DNA of 64,000 nucleotides from Brachyspira alvinipulli ATCC 51933 (GTDB lineage Bacteria; Spirochaetota; Brachyspiria; Brachyspirales; Brachyspiraceae): NCBI RefSeq assembly GCF_000518245.1, contig NZ_KI912404.1, positions 233,897 to 297,896 of the forward strand, read 5' to 3'. Shown piece by piece: positions 16,694 to 25,399 of this stretch (position 1 is its first letter; each line of letters starts with the position of its first letter). The notes under the pieces were generated by a model. It saw only the letters and a program-made list of their open reading frames with translations, ran no database searches and was not told where the DNA came from. The position numbers and the translations under genes were made by a program.

Positions 16694-16756
16694 TAATAGT
16701 GATTTTTAACTGTATTTACAGATATATTCTTGTATGTATAATACATTTATAACAAA

Positions 16757-17245
16757 TTATTCATAATATGCATATACTCCTCTTTCTCTTGAGGCATCAT
16801 AATCTTCTTTTAATTTCATAGAATATTTTTCTTTTGAATTAATAAATCTCAAACATGATTTTATAGCTTCTTTTGTAAGAGGAGGAACATCGCTTCTATT
16901 TAACGTTTCTTCTACATCAAGCCAAATAACCTCGCTGTTCTCCTCATCATTAACTTTAGCTTCTCCTGAAATATATTCTGCTCTGAATGCTAAATACCAA
17001 TCATCAGCAGTAAAACGCATAGACACTATTTCCAATGCCTTTACTTTTACATTGGTTTCTTCCAATACCTCACGTTCTGCAGCTTCAGCAGGCAGTTCTC
17101 CTTCATTGATAAATCCTCCCGGTATTATAAGAAGTCCGTTTCCTCTTCCGTAATTATGGCGTCCAAGCAATACCTTACCGTCTTTTATAACAACACATCC
17201 GACACCTTTGCCGAATATCATTCTTTCATTAGTAGAAAATGCCAT
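16757..17245 (-). CDS. Nudix hydrolase
   Basis: This 162-residue enzyme has a canonical Nudix box beginning GGFINEGELPAEAAERE near residues 41-57 and ending in the EE(T) metal-binding Glu pair. It hydrolyses a nucleoside diphosphate linked to another moiety; the substrate is not predictable. The start at 17245 overlaps the tilS 3' end by 28 bases and has AGAGGA at good distance. A second ATG at 17221 overlaps the tilS stop as ATGA and is an alternative. The Nudix core begins soon after either start. It is cotranscribed with tilS by translational coupling. Confidence 0.88.
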   Translation of the reverse strand: MAFSTNERMIFGKGVGCVVIKDGKVLLGRHNYGRGNGLLIIPGGFINEGELPAEAAEREVLEETNVKVKALEIVSMRFTADDWYLAFRAEYISGEAKVNDEENSEVIWLDVEETLNRSDVPPLTKEAIKSCLRFINSKEKYSMKLKEDYDASRERGVYAYYE

Positions 17246-18612
17246 TTTTTTGTATCCTCTTTTTTATTGAATTTTATTTCTAATATATATTCATCTTTTT
17301 TACTGCATGCCGCTTCATTTGATATTCTGTTTAATCCGTAAGGCTCTAAATATAAAGCAAGTATATTATTATCATCTTCAGAAGTTATTACTGGTATTTT
17401 TTTTCTAAAGCTATTGGGTATTTTTAAATCTATAAAAATCTTCCTTAAACTTTTTTTATGATTATCAGGATAAGCAAATAAAATATCTCCGTATCTTCTT
17501 TTTCTTATTATTATAGGGTATTTTATTTTTATATAAATATTATCTCTATAATTAATATTTTTATTTAAAATAGTTTTTATTTCAACTTCTTTATCTAAAA
17601 AATTATATATTCCGTCTTTTTCTATTTTTATATAGTCATTAACTATATTTTTATCAGATATTTCTTCCATACTTTTTATATTAATAAAATCATAATCTTT
17701 TATTAAATAAAAATTATCAAGTCTTAATTTTATATTTGTATTTTTTGATTTTATTATATTTATTATTTCAGCAACTCTTTTTTCACTTATTTCTATATTA
17801 TTTTTAGCTAACAGCTTAATAATTATTCTGCTTGTAAAAATATAATTCATACTTTTTATTTTTTTTATGCTAAGAGTTTTATTATTATTTGAAATATTTT
17901 TTTTGTATAAAAGATCAGTTTTTTTTCTTAATATTACAGCTTCATCATAGCTTCTTTTGGCAAATCTTATAATATTTGTTTTTGCTTTTGTATTTATTTC
18001 TTCAAGCATTGGTATTATTAAATTTCTTATTTTATTTCTTGCATAATAATTTTTTTTATTTGAAGAATCTTCTCTATGTTCAAGGCCGTTATTTTTTGCA
18101 TACTCTTCTATATCTTTTCTGTAGAAATTAAGTATAGGTCTTAAAACATAACCCTTTTTTTCTCTAAGGCTTTTATAAACATTGGTTCCGGCACCTTTGA
18201 TCATTCTGTATATTATAGTTTCAACTAAATCATCCTTATTATGTGCTATTAATAAATAATCATATATATTTTGTTTATAAAGCTCTTCAAAAAAATTATA
18301 TCTGTCATTTCTAGCTTCAAGCTGTACATTCTTTCCATCATAGCTATTAGGCTCTATTTCTTTAACATATATTTTTATATTATATTTTTCAGCCATACTG
18401 CAGGCAAATAATTCATCATTTGTTGAATCTTCGCCTCTGAGATTATAATTAACATGTATTATAATCAAATTAAATGATAATTTTTCTTTTAGTCTGTATG
18501 CCAAATTAAGCATAACCTGAGAGTCTATACCTCCGGAGTAGGCAACGGCTAAAGTTTTTTCTTTTATATTATCTATATTGTGTATTAAAAATTCTTCTGT
18601 TTCTTTCAGCAT
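17218..18612 (-). CDS. tilS: tRNA(Ile)-lysidine synthase
   Basis: This ATP-dependent enzyme attaches lysine to C34 of the CAU-anticodon tRNA-Ile so that it reads AUA, an essential function in a genome as AUA-rich as this one. The 464 residues have the PP-loop motif SGGIDS (26-31), the N-terminal ATPase domain with AHNKDDLVETIIYRMIKGAG near 125-144, and the C-terminal TilS_C region (KYPIIIRKRRYGDILF near 375-390). Normal length. The Nudix gene overlaps its end. Confidence 0.93.
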   Translation of the reverse strand: MLKETEEFLIHNIDNIKEKTLAVAYSGGIDSQVMLNLAYRLKEKLSFNLIIIHVNYNLRGEDSTNDELFACSMAEKYNIKIYVKEIEPNSYDGKNVQLEARNDRYNFFEELYKQNIYDYLLIAHNKDDLVETIIYRMIKGAGTNVYKSLREKKGYVLRPILNFYRKDIEEYAKNNGLEHREDSSNKKNYYARNKIRNLIIPMLEEINTKAKTNIIRFAKRSYDEAVILRKKTDLLYKKNISNNNKTLSIKKIKSMNYIFTSRIIIKLLAKNNIEISEKRVAEIINIIKSKNTNIKLRLDNFYLIKDYDFINIKSMEEISDKNIVNDYIKIEKDGIYNFLDKEVEIKTILNKNINYRDNIYIKIKYPIIIRKRRYGDILFAYPDNHKKSLRKIFIDLKIPNSFRKKIPVITSEDDNNILALYLEPYGLNRISNEAACSKKDEYILEIKFNKKEDTKKWHFLLMKE

Positions 18613-18704
18613 GTAAATTACCGTATTAGTATCTTATTATAAGAGTATATCATAATATTATTATTTTTTATATAACTGCAATTTTATTTGAAAGAATATG
18701 ATTG

Positions 18705-19376
18705 TTAGTATATAACAGATGTATTAGACTGATTATTATTAATTAATACCTCATAATATGAAGTTTTTGATTTTTCTAAATGTTTTTTCATAAAATCAGA
18801 AGCTTTATCTAAATTATTTTTTTCTAGTTCATCAATTATACATTTATGTTCATTATATGTTTCTTCTAATCTTTTAGAATTATGTCTTCCGCTTAAGAAT
18901 CTTAAACGTGAATTTTGATTATCAATATCATTATATGTACGTAAAAAATAAGAATTTGAACATTTTGACATTAATTTAAAATGAAATTCATTATCATAAA
19001 TATAATATTCTGTACCGTTTGATTCTATTGTAGCCTTAATTTTTTCATTTAATTCTTTTAACTCATTTATTAATTCTAACTCAATATTTTGACAGTAATT
19101 TAATATAATATATGGTTCTAATAATAATCTTGCTTCAAATATCATTTCTACATCATTAATAGAAAATGATGATACTAAAAATCCTTTTTTTGGGAATATT
19201 TTTATCAAGTTTTCCTGTTCAATTCTACTTAAAGCATCTCTAACAGGTGTTCTGCTCATTTTTAAATCAGCACATATTATATCTTCATTCAAAAATGCAT
19301 TTGGTTTATAATCGCATGTTAATATCTTATTTTTAATAGTATTGTATGCTATTTGTTTTAAACTTTCTTTACTCAT
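18705..19376 (-). CDS. GntR-family (FCD/FadR subfamily) transcriptional regulator
   Basis: This 223-residue regulator has an N-terminal winged helix-turn-helix (residues about 5-70, with ICADLKMSRTPVRDALSRIEQENLI) and a C-terminal all-helical FCD ligand domain containing expected His and Asp/Asn metal or ligand residues (NEFHFKLMSKCSN near 137). Members of this branch, such as UxuR and ExuR, control hexuronate genes. It sits just downstream of uxaA on the same strand but has its own palindrome 16 bases upstream. It probably represses the operon at 19495-26428 and itself. Confidence 0.88.
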   Translation of the reverse strand: MSKESLKQIAYNTIKNKILTCDYKPNAFLNEDIICADLKMSRTPVRDALSRIEQENLIKIFPKKGFLVSSFSINDVEMIFEARLLLEPYIILNYCQNIELELINELKELNEKIKATIESNGTEYYIYDNEFHFKLMSKCSNSYFLRTYNDIDNQNSRLRFLSGRHNSKRLEETYNEHKCIIDELEKNNLDKASDFMKKHLEKSKTSYYEVLINNNQSNTSVIY

Positions 19377-19391
19377 AATTGCCTATAATTA

Positions 19392-19408
19392 GTATATTAA
19401 TAATATAC
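19392..19408 (-). promoter_or_regulatory. palindromic operator candidate before the GntR gene
   Basis: GTATATTAATAATATAC is a 17-bp perfect palindrome (8-bp arms, one central base) flanked on the minus strand by TT and AA, 16 bases before the gntR start. It is likely an autoregulatory site; the half-site GTATA resembles the paired operator at 26458-26491. Confidence 0.55.
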
Positions 19409-19453
19409 AAGAGTTTAAAATAATTTGCAATATATTATCATACTAGTATATCA

Positions 19454-19488
19454 CAAGACATGAAATATTTTTATTATTCCATGTCTTG
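19454..19488 (-). terminator. stem-loop after uxaA
   Basis: CAAGACATG / CATGTCTTG arms lie six bases after the uxaA stop, with a 17-base loop and no strong T-run. It is probably the end of the sugar-acid operon, separating it from gntR. Confidence 0.55.
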
Positions 19489-19494
19489 CATAAA

Positions 19495-20982
19495 TTATAA
19501 TGTTACACCGTCTTTGAATATTGCAATTTCCTGTTTATTTAAAGATTCACTTTTTGCATGAATATTTCCAGAAGCAACATCTAAAATATATTGAATTAAT
19601 TTATCTGCTGCACTTTCCATAGTTTCTCCTGTAAGCAATATGCCAGCATCAAAATCTATCCAATTTTTTTTATGTTTAGCTAAATTTGAATTGCTTGATA
19701 TTTTTATTGTAGGCACAGGAGAAGAAAAAGGAGTTCCTCTTCCAGTTGTAAATAATATGATATGCGAACCGGCTGCAGCGAGTGCATTAGAAGCTATAAG
19801 GTCATTTCCAGGAGATTGAAGAAGCATGAGTCCTTTTTTAGATACTATATCTCCATATAAAAGTACATCTTCTATTACAGCATTTCCGCCTTTTTGTACG
19901 CATCCAAGAGATTTATCTTCAAGTGTAGTTATACCGCCTTCCTTGTTTCCAGGAGATGGGTTTTCATCAATATGTTCTCCATATTTAATGAAATATGACT
20001 TGAAATTATTAATAAGATCTACAGTTTTTTTAAATACTTCTTCGTTTCTGCATCTTGCCATAAGCAGTGTTTCAGCCCCAAACATTTCAGGAACTTCAGT
20101 TAGTATTGATGTTCCTCCATGAGATACAATTCTATTTGATATCTCTCCTACAAGAGGATTTGCAGTAATACCGGAAAAACCGTCTGATCCGCCGCATTTC
20201 AAACCTATAACTAAATTAGAAATGTCGCATTCTTCTCTATGAAATTTGGAAGCATAAGCACATAATTGTTCTATGATATTTACTCCATCTTCTATTTCAT
20301 TTTCAGATTCTTGGCAAACTAAAAACTTCACCCGCTCTTCATCATATGAACCTATAACTTCTTTTAATAAAGATATTTGATTGTTTTCGCATCCAAGTCC
20401 TATTACTAATACAGCACCTGCATTAGGACTTTTTATTAATCCGCTTAATATTTTTTGAGTATGTAATTGATCATCTCCAAGCTGTGAGCATCCATAAGGA
20501 TGGCTATATGAAAATATACCATCTATATTATCCGTTTTAAATTTTTGAGAATTTCTAGCTATTTGATCCGCTATGGCATTTACACATCCTACAGTAGGTA
20601 TAATCCATACTTCATTACGTATTCCTACAGATCCGTTGTTGCGTTTATAGCCCATAAATTTATATTCTTTTTTATTGTTTATAGGCTCTTTAAAATTAGG
20701 TTTATAATCATAATTTAGTACTTTGTCCAATTTAGTTCTTATATTATGGGTATGTACCCATTGACCTTTTTTTATATCATTTTTTGAAACACCTATAGGG
20801 AAACCGTATTTTATTATATCCTTTCCATTTTCTATATCATAAATTGCTATCTTGTGACCAGCTGGTATATCATCTTCTGCTTTGATTTCTGCGCCGTTGA
20901 TATTAATAATTTCTCCTTTTGAGATTTTATTTACAGCAACAGCTACATTATCATTTTCATTGATTTTTATAACTGACAGCAT
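19495..20982 (-). CDS. uxaA: altronate dehydratase
   Basis: The enzyme dehydrates D-altronate to 2-keto-3-deoxy-D-gluconate. The 495 residues have the N-terminal SAF domain (about 12-85, ending HTHNIRTKL) and the large C-terminal UxaA/GarD domain with GYKRNNGSVGIRNEVWIIPTV-type sequence near 110, IFSYSHPYGCSQLGDDQ near 156, GLKCGGSDGFSGITANP near 259 and FTTGRGTPFSSP near 411. These Cys and His residues are typical of the iron-dependent family. AGGAG precedes the ATG. It lies 15 bases after uxaB, the last gene of the operon. Confidence 0.93.
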   Translation of the reverse strand: MLSVIKINENDNVAVAVNKISKGEIININGAEIKAEDDIPAGHKIAIYDIENGKDIIKYGFPIGVSKNDIKKGQWVHTHNIRTKLDKVLNYDYKPNFKEPINNKKEYKFMGYKRNNGSVGIRNEVWIIPTVGCVNAIADQIARNSQKFKTDNIDGIFSYSHPYGCSQLGDDQLHTQKILSGLIKSPNAGAVLVIGLGCENNQISLLKEVIGSYDEERVKFLVCQESENEIEDGVNIIEQLCAYASKFHREECDISNLVIGLKCGGSDGFSGITANPLVGEISNRIVSHGGTSILTEVPEMFGAETLLMARCRNEEVFKKTVDLINNFKSYFIKYGEHIDENPSPGNKEGGITTLEDKSLGCVQKGGNAVIEDVLLYGDIVSKKGLMLLQSPGNDLIASNALAAAGSHIILFTTGRGTPFSSPVPTIKISSNSNLAKHKKNWIDFDAGILLTGETMESAADKLIQYILDVASGNIHAKSESLNKQEIAIFKDGVTL

Positions 20983-20997
20983 ATTATTCTCCTATAT

Positions 20998-22449
20998 TCA
21001 TAAAACTAACTCATCTATGTATTTTTTTATTCCAATTTCTGATATTTTGTTCAAATGATTTACTATGATATCTTTGAATGAAGTTCCTGAAGAATCATGT
21101 ATTGCTGATAAATCCTCTCCCCAGAAATTTATTTGCTTCATTAATATATCTGCAAATTTATCATTATCTAAATTAGAATTATTAGCAAAGAATTCCAAGA
21201 CATTGCTGTCATCATGTATTTCATAATTATCATTTCCTCTTTTTCCGATTAGGCAGTTATCTCCTTTCTCAGTGCTTCTATAAAAAGCGGCCAAAGATGC
21301 AAATGAAAAAGAAAGCCATTTTGGAAATTTTCCAGTATTTGATATACTGTCTTTTAAAGTAGGAAGTACTCTTGCTTTCCATTTTGATACAGAATTTAAA
21401 GAAATAGATAATAATGAATGTTTTACAAAAGGATTCTCAAAACGTTCAAATACAGAATTAGCAAATTCCTCTGATAAATGCACAGTAGGTACAATTTCTT
21501 CAAATACGCATTGTTCAAGCTGTTTTCTAATAGATTTATTATCCATACATTCTTTAACATAATCCATTCCGTAAAGATATGCTCCTAATGCCATTGAAGT
21601 ATGTGCTCCGTTTAATATACGTACTTTTCTTTCTTTAAAAACATTTATATTATCTGTAAATTCAACATTTAATTTATCTGATGAAATATTAAATTTAGAA
21701 GATATGCTAGGATCTTCAATAACCCATAAACCAAAAGGTTCAGCTGCTGTTAATAATTCATCTTCATAACCAAGTTTTTCTATTATATCTTCATCTTTTG
21801 GGTATCCTGTAACTATTCTGTCTACAAGAGTAGATACAAATTTACAAGAATTATTAACCCATTTAATAAAATCTTCAGATAGTTTCCATAATGTGCAGTA
21901 ATCTATTACGCATTTTTTTAAAGTTTCTCCATTTTTTTCTATGAGTTCTGCAGGAAGCATTATTAATCCTTTATCATTAGAACCATTAAAAAAATTATAG
22001 CGTTCATACAAAAATTTAGTTAATTTAGCAGGAAATGTACTTGGAGGAGAATCTTCAAGTTTATCAGAGTTATTGAATACAATTCCAGCCTCTGTGGTAT
22101 TTGAAACTACAAATTCTAAACTATCTATATGTGAAAGTTCCATAAAATCAGAATAATTTTTAACAGCACTTATCGTTTTAGATATAGATGTAATTACTCT
22201 GTTTTCTTCATAAATATTTCCGTTTTTACGTCCTCTTACAGCAACAGTGTAAATAGAATTTTGATTATCAAATTTTGCTGTTTTATCAGATCTAGGAAGT
22301 ACTATAACTATATTTCCATTAAATCCTAAAGTTTCATTTGCAATATCTATAGCATAATCAGTAAATGCTCTAAGAAAATTTCCTTCTCCAAATTGCATAA
22401 CTCTAATAGGACGTTCAGTTACATTATATAAATCTTTTACATTTTTCAT
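20998..22449 (-). CDS. uxaB: tagaturonate reductase (altronate oxidoreductase)
   Basis: The enzyme is an NADH-dependent reductase of D-tagaturonate to D-altronate. This 483-residue member of the mannitol-dehydrogenase long-chain family has the N-terminal RPIRVMQFGEGNFLRAF (16-32) nucleotide-binding segment, the RIVTGYP segment near 210, the catalytic KVRILNGAHTSMA region near 276-288 with conserved Lys, Asn and His, and a helical C-domain. The length matches E. coli UxaB. An AGGA stands before the ATG. Coupled to uxaA, it supplies that enzyme's substrate. Confidence 0.93.
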   Translation of the reverse strand: MKNVKDLYNVTERPIRVMQFGEGNFLRAFTDYAIDIANETLGFNGNIVIVLPRSDKTAKFDNQNSIYTVAVRGRKNGNIYEENRVITSISKTISAVKNYSDFMELSHIDSLEFVVSNTTEAGIVFNNSDKLEDSPPSTFPAKLTKFLYERYNFFNGSNDKGLIMLPAELIEKNGETLKKCVIDYCTLWKLSEDFIKWVNNSCKFVSTLVDRIVTGYPKDEDIIEKLGYEDELLTAAEPFGLWVIEDPSISSKFNISSDKLNVEFTDNINVFKERKVRILNGAHTSMALGAYLYGMDYVKECMDNKSIRKQLEQCVFEEIVPTVHLSEEFANSVFERFENPFVKHSLLSISLNSVSKWKARVLPTLKDSISNTGKFPKWLSFSFASLAAFYRSTEKGDNCLIGKRGNDNYEIHDDSNVLEFFANNSNLDNDKFADILMKQINFWGEDLSAIHDSSGTSFKDIIVNHLNKISEIGIKKYIDELVL

Positions 22450-22477
22450 AATAAATATCCTAATTAAAAACTATATA

Positions 22478-23764
22478 TTAATAAAATAAATCTACTAAAA
22501 ATGTAGTAAATGGTGCAAACCATGTTAATAATAATAAATTAATAATTAATAATACATAGAAAGGCACCGCTTCTTTAATGAATGCCGCTGTTTTACACTT
22601 TGTGATAGAACAAGTTACAAACATTAATGTTCCCATAGGAGGAGATATAGCACCTATAGCATTATTAAATATATATATCATAGCAAATTGTATTTGATTG
22701 ATTCCATAAGAATCAGCTATAGGAGCTAGCAAAGGAACTAGAATAATCATAGAAGCATTACCTTCTATAAACATACCAACTATTAAAAGGAATATATTAA
22801 CAACTATAAGGAAAATATATTTATTTGATATAGTTTGAAGCATCCATTCTGTTAATTGCTGAGGTATTCTTTCTCTTGTTAATATCCAAGAAAAAACTGT
22901 AGCAGAAGAAACTATAAGCATGATTGATGCTGTTGTAGATACTGTTTCTTGCAATCCTTTTAATAGATCTTGTATTTTGGTTTCTCTATATATAAGACCT
23001 AATATCAAAGCATATATTATAGCAACAGCACCGGCTTCTGTTGCAGTGAATACTCCTATTCTAATTCCGCCTATAATAATAATTGGCAGTAATAGCGGTA
23101 AAATAGCAGGTATCAATACATTTATAAATTTCATTAGAGTAATTTTTTCTTTTGTTATGACTCCATATCCTCTGCGTTTTGAGATTATGCCTACTAATAT
23201 CATCATAGTTATACATAATAATGCTCCAACACCCAATCCAGATATAAATAATTTCCCAATTGAAACATTTGCTATACTTCCATATAAAATCATAGCTATT
23301 CCAGGTGGTATAAGAGGAGTTATCATAGATGAAGTTGCTGTAACAACACTTGAAAACTCTAAAGAAAATCCTTTTTTTGTCATTTCTGGAACAAGCATTT
23401 TTGATTCCATAGCAGCATCAGCTATATTAGAACCAGATAATCCTCCCATAATAGTTGAAAGTAAAACATTTACCTGTGCCAAACCTCCAGGTAAATTTCC
23501 TGTTATAACTTCACAGAAACTCATTATACGTTTTGTAACTCCAGTATAATTCATAAATATTCCTGCACATACAAAGAAAGGTATAGCAAGCAAAGATATT
23601 TTTTCGGTACCAACAATAGCTTGCTGAGCAAAAATAATAGGATTTACACCTTCACTCAATGCAAAATATACCATAGAGCCGCCTAAAACAGATATATATA
23701 CAGGCACTTTCAAAAATAAAAGCAATAACATTACTATAGTTGCAAGTATTAATATATTACTCAT
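22478..23764 (-). CDS. dctM: TRAP transporter large permease (DctM type)
   Basis: This 428-residue integral membrane protein with about 12 hydrophobic segments is typical of the DctM ion-coupled permease of tripartite ATP-independent periplasmic transporters. Landmarks are NVLLSTIMGGLSGSNIADAAM near 99-119, TATSSMITPLIPPGIAMILYG near 143 and FNNAIGAISPPMGTLMFVT near 366. Its start overlaps dctQ by 8 bases. Context (UxaA/UxaB downstream, dehydrogenase upstream) suggests an aldonate or uronate substrate. Confidence 0.93.
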   Translation of the reverse strand: MSNILILATIVMLLLLFLKVPVYISVLGGSMVYFALSEGVNPIIFAQQAIVGTEKISLLAIPFFVCAGIFMNYTGVTKRIMSFCEVITGNLPGGLAQVNVLLSTIMGGLSGSNIADAAMESKMLVPEMTKKGFSLEFSSVVTATSSMITPLIPPGIAMILYGSIANVSIGKLFISGLGVGALLCITMMILVGIISKRRGYGVITKEKITLMKFINVLIPAILPLLLPIIIIGGIRIGVFTATEAGAVAIIYALILGLIYRETKIQDLLKGLQETVSTTASIMLIVSSATVFSWILTRERIPQQLTEWMLQTISNKYIFLIVVNIFLLIVGMFIEGNASMIILVPLLAPIADSYGINQIQFAMIYIFNNAIGAISPPMGTLMFVTCSITKCKTAAFIKEAVPFYVLLIINLLLLTWFAPFTTFLVDLFY

Positions 23765-24266
23765 CTGTACTTATAGCCTCCTTAACTTCTGATTTTACAC
23801 CAGTAAATAGTGCATAAAAATAGCTTATTATCATATCAATGTATGCAATTATTGATATTCCGTATACCCAATAATATGGGATTTTTAGCATACTTGTAGA
23901 ACGTCCGCTTCTAATAAAGATTTGTATAAAATGAATGCTTTGAAAAAATAAATAACCTATTACTACTACTACAACTACTGATATTAATATATTCATGATT
24001 TTTTGTATTTTTAAAGGCATTAAATCTACAACCATTTCTATAGCTACATGATTGCCGAATCTAAAAGCAGCCCCAGCTCCGGCAAATACAATCCAAACCA
24101 TGCATGAAGTTTGAACCTCTTCTAGCCAAGTAAAAGGAGAATGAAGCAAATATCTCCAAATTACACCTAAAAATGTTAAAATAACTAATATTACAAGAAC
24201 TAAAGAGGCAACATAGCAATCAAAGTTTTTTAATATATTACAAATTACTTTTTTATTATCTGACAT
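23757..24266 (-). CDS. dctQ: TRAP transporter small permease (DctQ type)
   Basis: This 169-residue, four-helix membrane protein has the DctQ landmarks FLGVIWRYLLHSPFTWLEEV near 33-52 and VWIVFAGAGAAFRFGNHVAIE near 57. It forms the membrane complex with DctM. It starts 80 bases after the dctP stop, with a hairpin in between, and overlaps dctM. Confidence 0.92.
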   Translation of the reverse strand: MSDNKKVICNILKNFDCYVASLVLVILVILTFLGVIWRYLLHSPFTWLEEVQTSCMVWIVFAGAGAAFRFGNHVAIEMVVDLMPLKIQKIMNILISVVVVVVIGYLFFQSIHFIQIFIRSGRSTSMLKIPYYWVYGISIIAYIDMIISYFYALFTGVKSEVKEAISTDE

Positions 24267-24291
24267 TTGTATTCCCCCTAATAATTTTAAT

Positions 24292-24323
24292 AAGGCAATT
24301 AATAATTAAATATTAATTGCCTT
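24292..24323 (-). terminator. intra-operon stem-loop between dctP and dctQ
   Basis: A perfect 13-bp inverted repeat (AAGGCAATTAATA / TATTAATTGCCTT) has a 6-base loop and a weak T-tract. It probably gives partial termination or mRNA stabilisation, so that the binding protein is made in excess over the permease. Confidence 0.6.
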
Positions 24324-24346
24324 ATATATGTATGTATATTATTATA

Positions 24347-25381
24347 TTAGTTAGTGGCGCTCATAGCAGCTTTAACTTTCTCATATAATCCGTCTGACCA
24401 ACCGAAACGGCTTCCTTGTTCATAGAAAGATTGAGCTTTAGCTTTGAATCCTGCAATTACATCTTCTGTAGGAGTTACAACTGTTACACCTTCAGCTATC
24501 ATTTTTTCTAAATATTCTTTTTCAGCTGCCTGTTGTATTTCATTGTTGTATAATCCAGCTTCTTCTGCAGTTTCTAATAACCATCTTTGTTGTTCTTCAG
24601 TTAATGAATTAAACCAATCAGCAGAACATACCCAAGTAGTAAAATTTTTAACATGTCCGTCTAAAATTAAATATTTTGCTACCTCATGAAGTTTTCTACC
24701 GTATAATGTAGCTAGAGGATTTTCAGCACCATCTATAGTTTTTGTTTGCAAAGCCTGATATACATCATTAAGAGCCATACCTGTAGATGTTGCTCCTAAT
24801 GAATCAAAACCTACAGATTGTATTTCATTAGCAGGAACACGTATTTTTAATCCAGCAAGATCATCAACAGTATTTACTGGAGTAGTAGTTAAAGTATGTC
24901 TGTCTCCATATATCCAATTTGAAGTAAGTAATTTTAATCCTTTTTCTTCAAGTTTTTTAGATTCTTCTTTATACCAATCTGAAGATATTAATTTCCAGCA
25001 TTGATCCCAATTATCAAATAAGAATGGTCCGAATAATATTCCCATATCTTTAACGCCATAATCAGCATAGAAAGCTCCGTCTGCTAAAGTACATACATTT
25101 TCTCCTAATAGCATAGAATCTATTAATGATGATTTATCGCCTAATTGAGAATCTGGGTAAATTTGTATAGCCATTGTACCGCCTGACTTCTCTTTTAAAA
25201 TTTCTTGTGCTTTTGTCCAAGCAACTCCAACAGGCTCTGATATATTGTTTTCAAAAGCTACGTTAAGTGTTATAACATCTTGAGAAGCTGCATTTGATGA
25301 ACTAGAACTATTCTTATTTGAGCAGCTTATAAAAGATAATGTTAATATTGATAGAACAATAAAAAATTTAAATGTTTTCAT
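24347..25381 (-). CDS. dctP: TRAP transporter solute-binding lipoprotein (DctP type)
   Basis: This 344-residue periplasmic receptor has a signal peptide ending in a lipobox-like SFISC, so Cys20 is probably lipidated and processed by the LspA encoded in this window. The DctP domain shows the family pattern: NISEPVGVAWTKAQEILKEKSGG near 48-70, LGENVCTLADGAFYADY, and KIRVPANEIQSVGFDSLGATSTGMALNDVY-type sequence near 175-205, with the conserved Arg176 that binds the ligand carboxylate. It lies 18 bases after the dehydrogenase gene. The ligand is inferred to be a sugar acid. Confidence 0.92.
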   Translation of the reverse strand: MKTFKFFIVLSILTLSFISCSNKNSSSSSNAASQDVITLNVAFENNISEPVGVAWTKAQEILKEKSGGTMAIQIYPDSQLGDKSSLIDSMLLGENVCTLADGAFYADYGVKDMGILFGPFLFDNWDQCWKLISSDWYKEESKKLEEKGLKLLTSNWIYGDRHTLTTTPVNTVDDLAGLKIRVPANEIQSVGFDSLGATSTGMALNDVYQALQTKTIDGAENPLATLYGRKLHEVAKYLILDGHVKNFTTWVCSADWFNSLTEEQQRWLLETAEEAGLYNNEIQQAAEKEYLEKMIAEGVTVVTPTEDVIAGFKAKAQSFYEQGSRFGWSDGLYEKVKAAMSATN

Positions 25382-25399
25382 AATAGTATTCTCCCTAAT

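Noticed and set aside
22920-23549. 209-residue ORF antisense to the TRAP large permease
   Set aside because: dctM on the other strand has complete family motifs; the antisense frame is Ile/Pro-rich shadow sequence.
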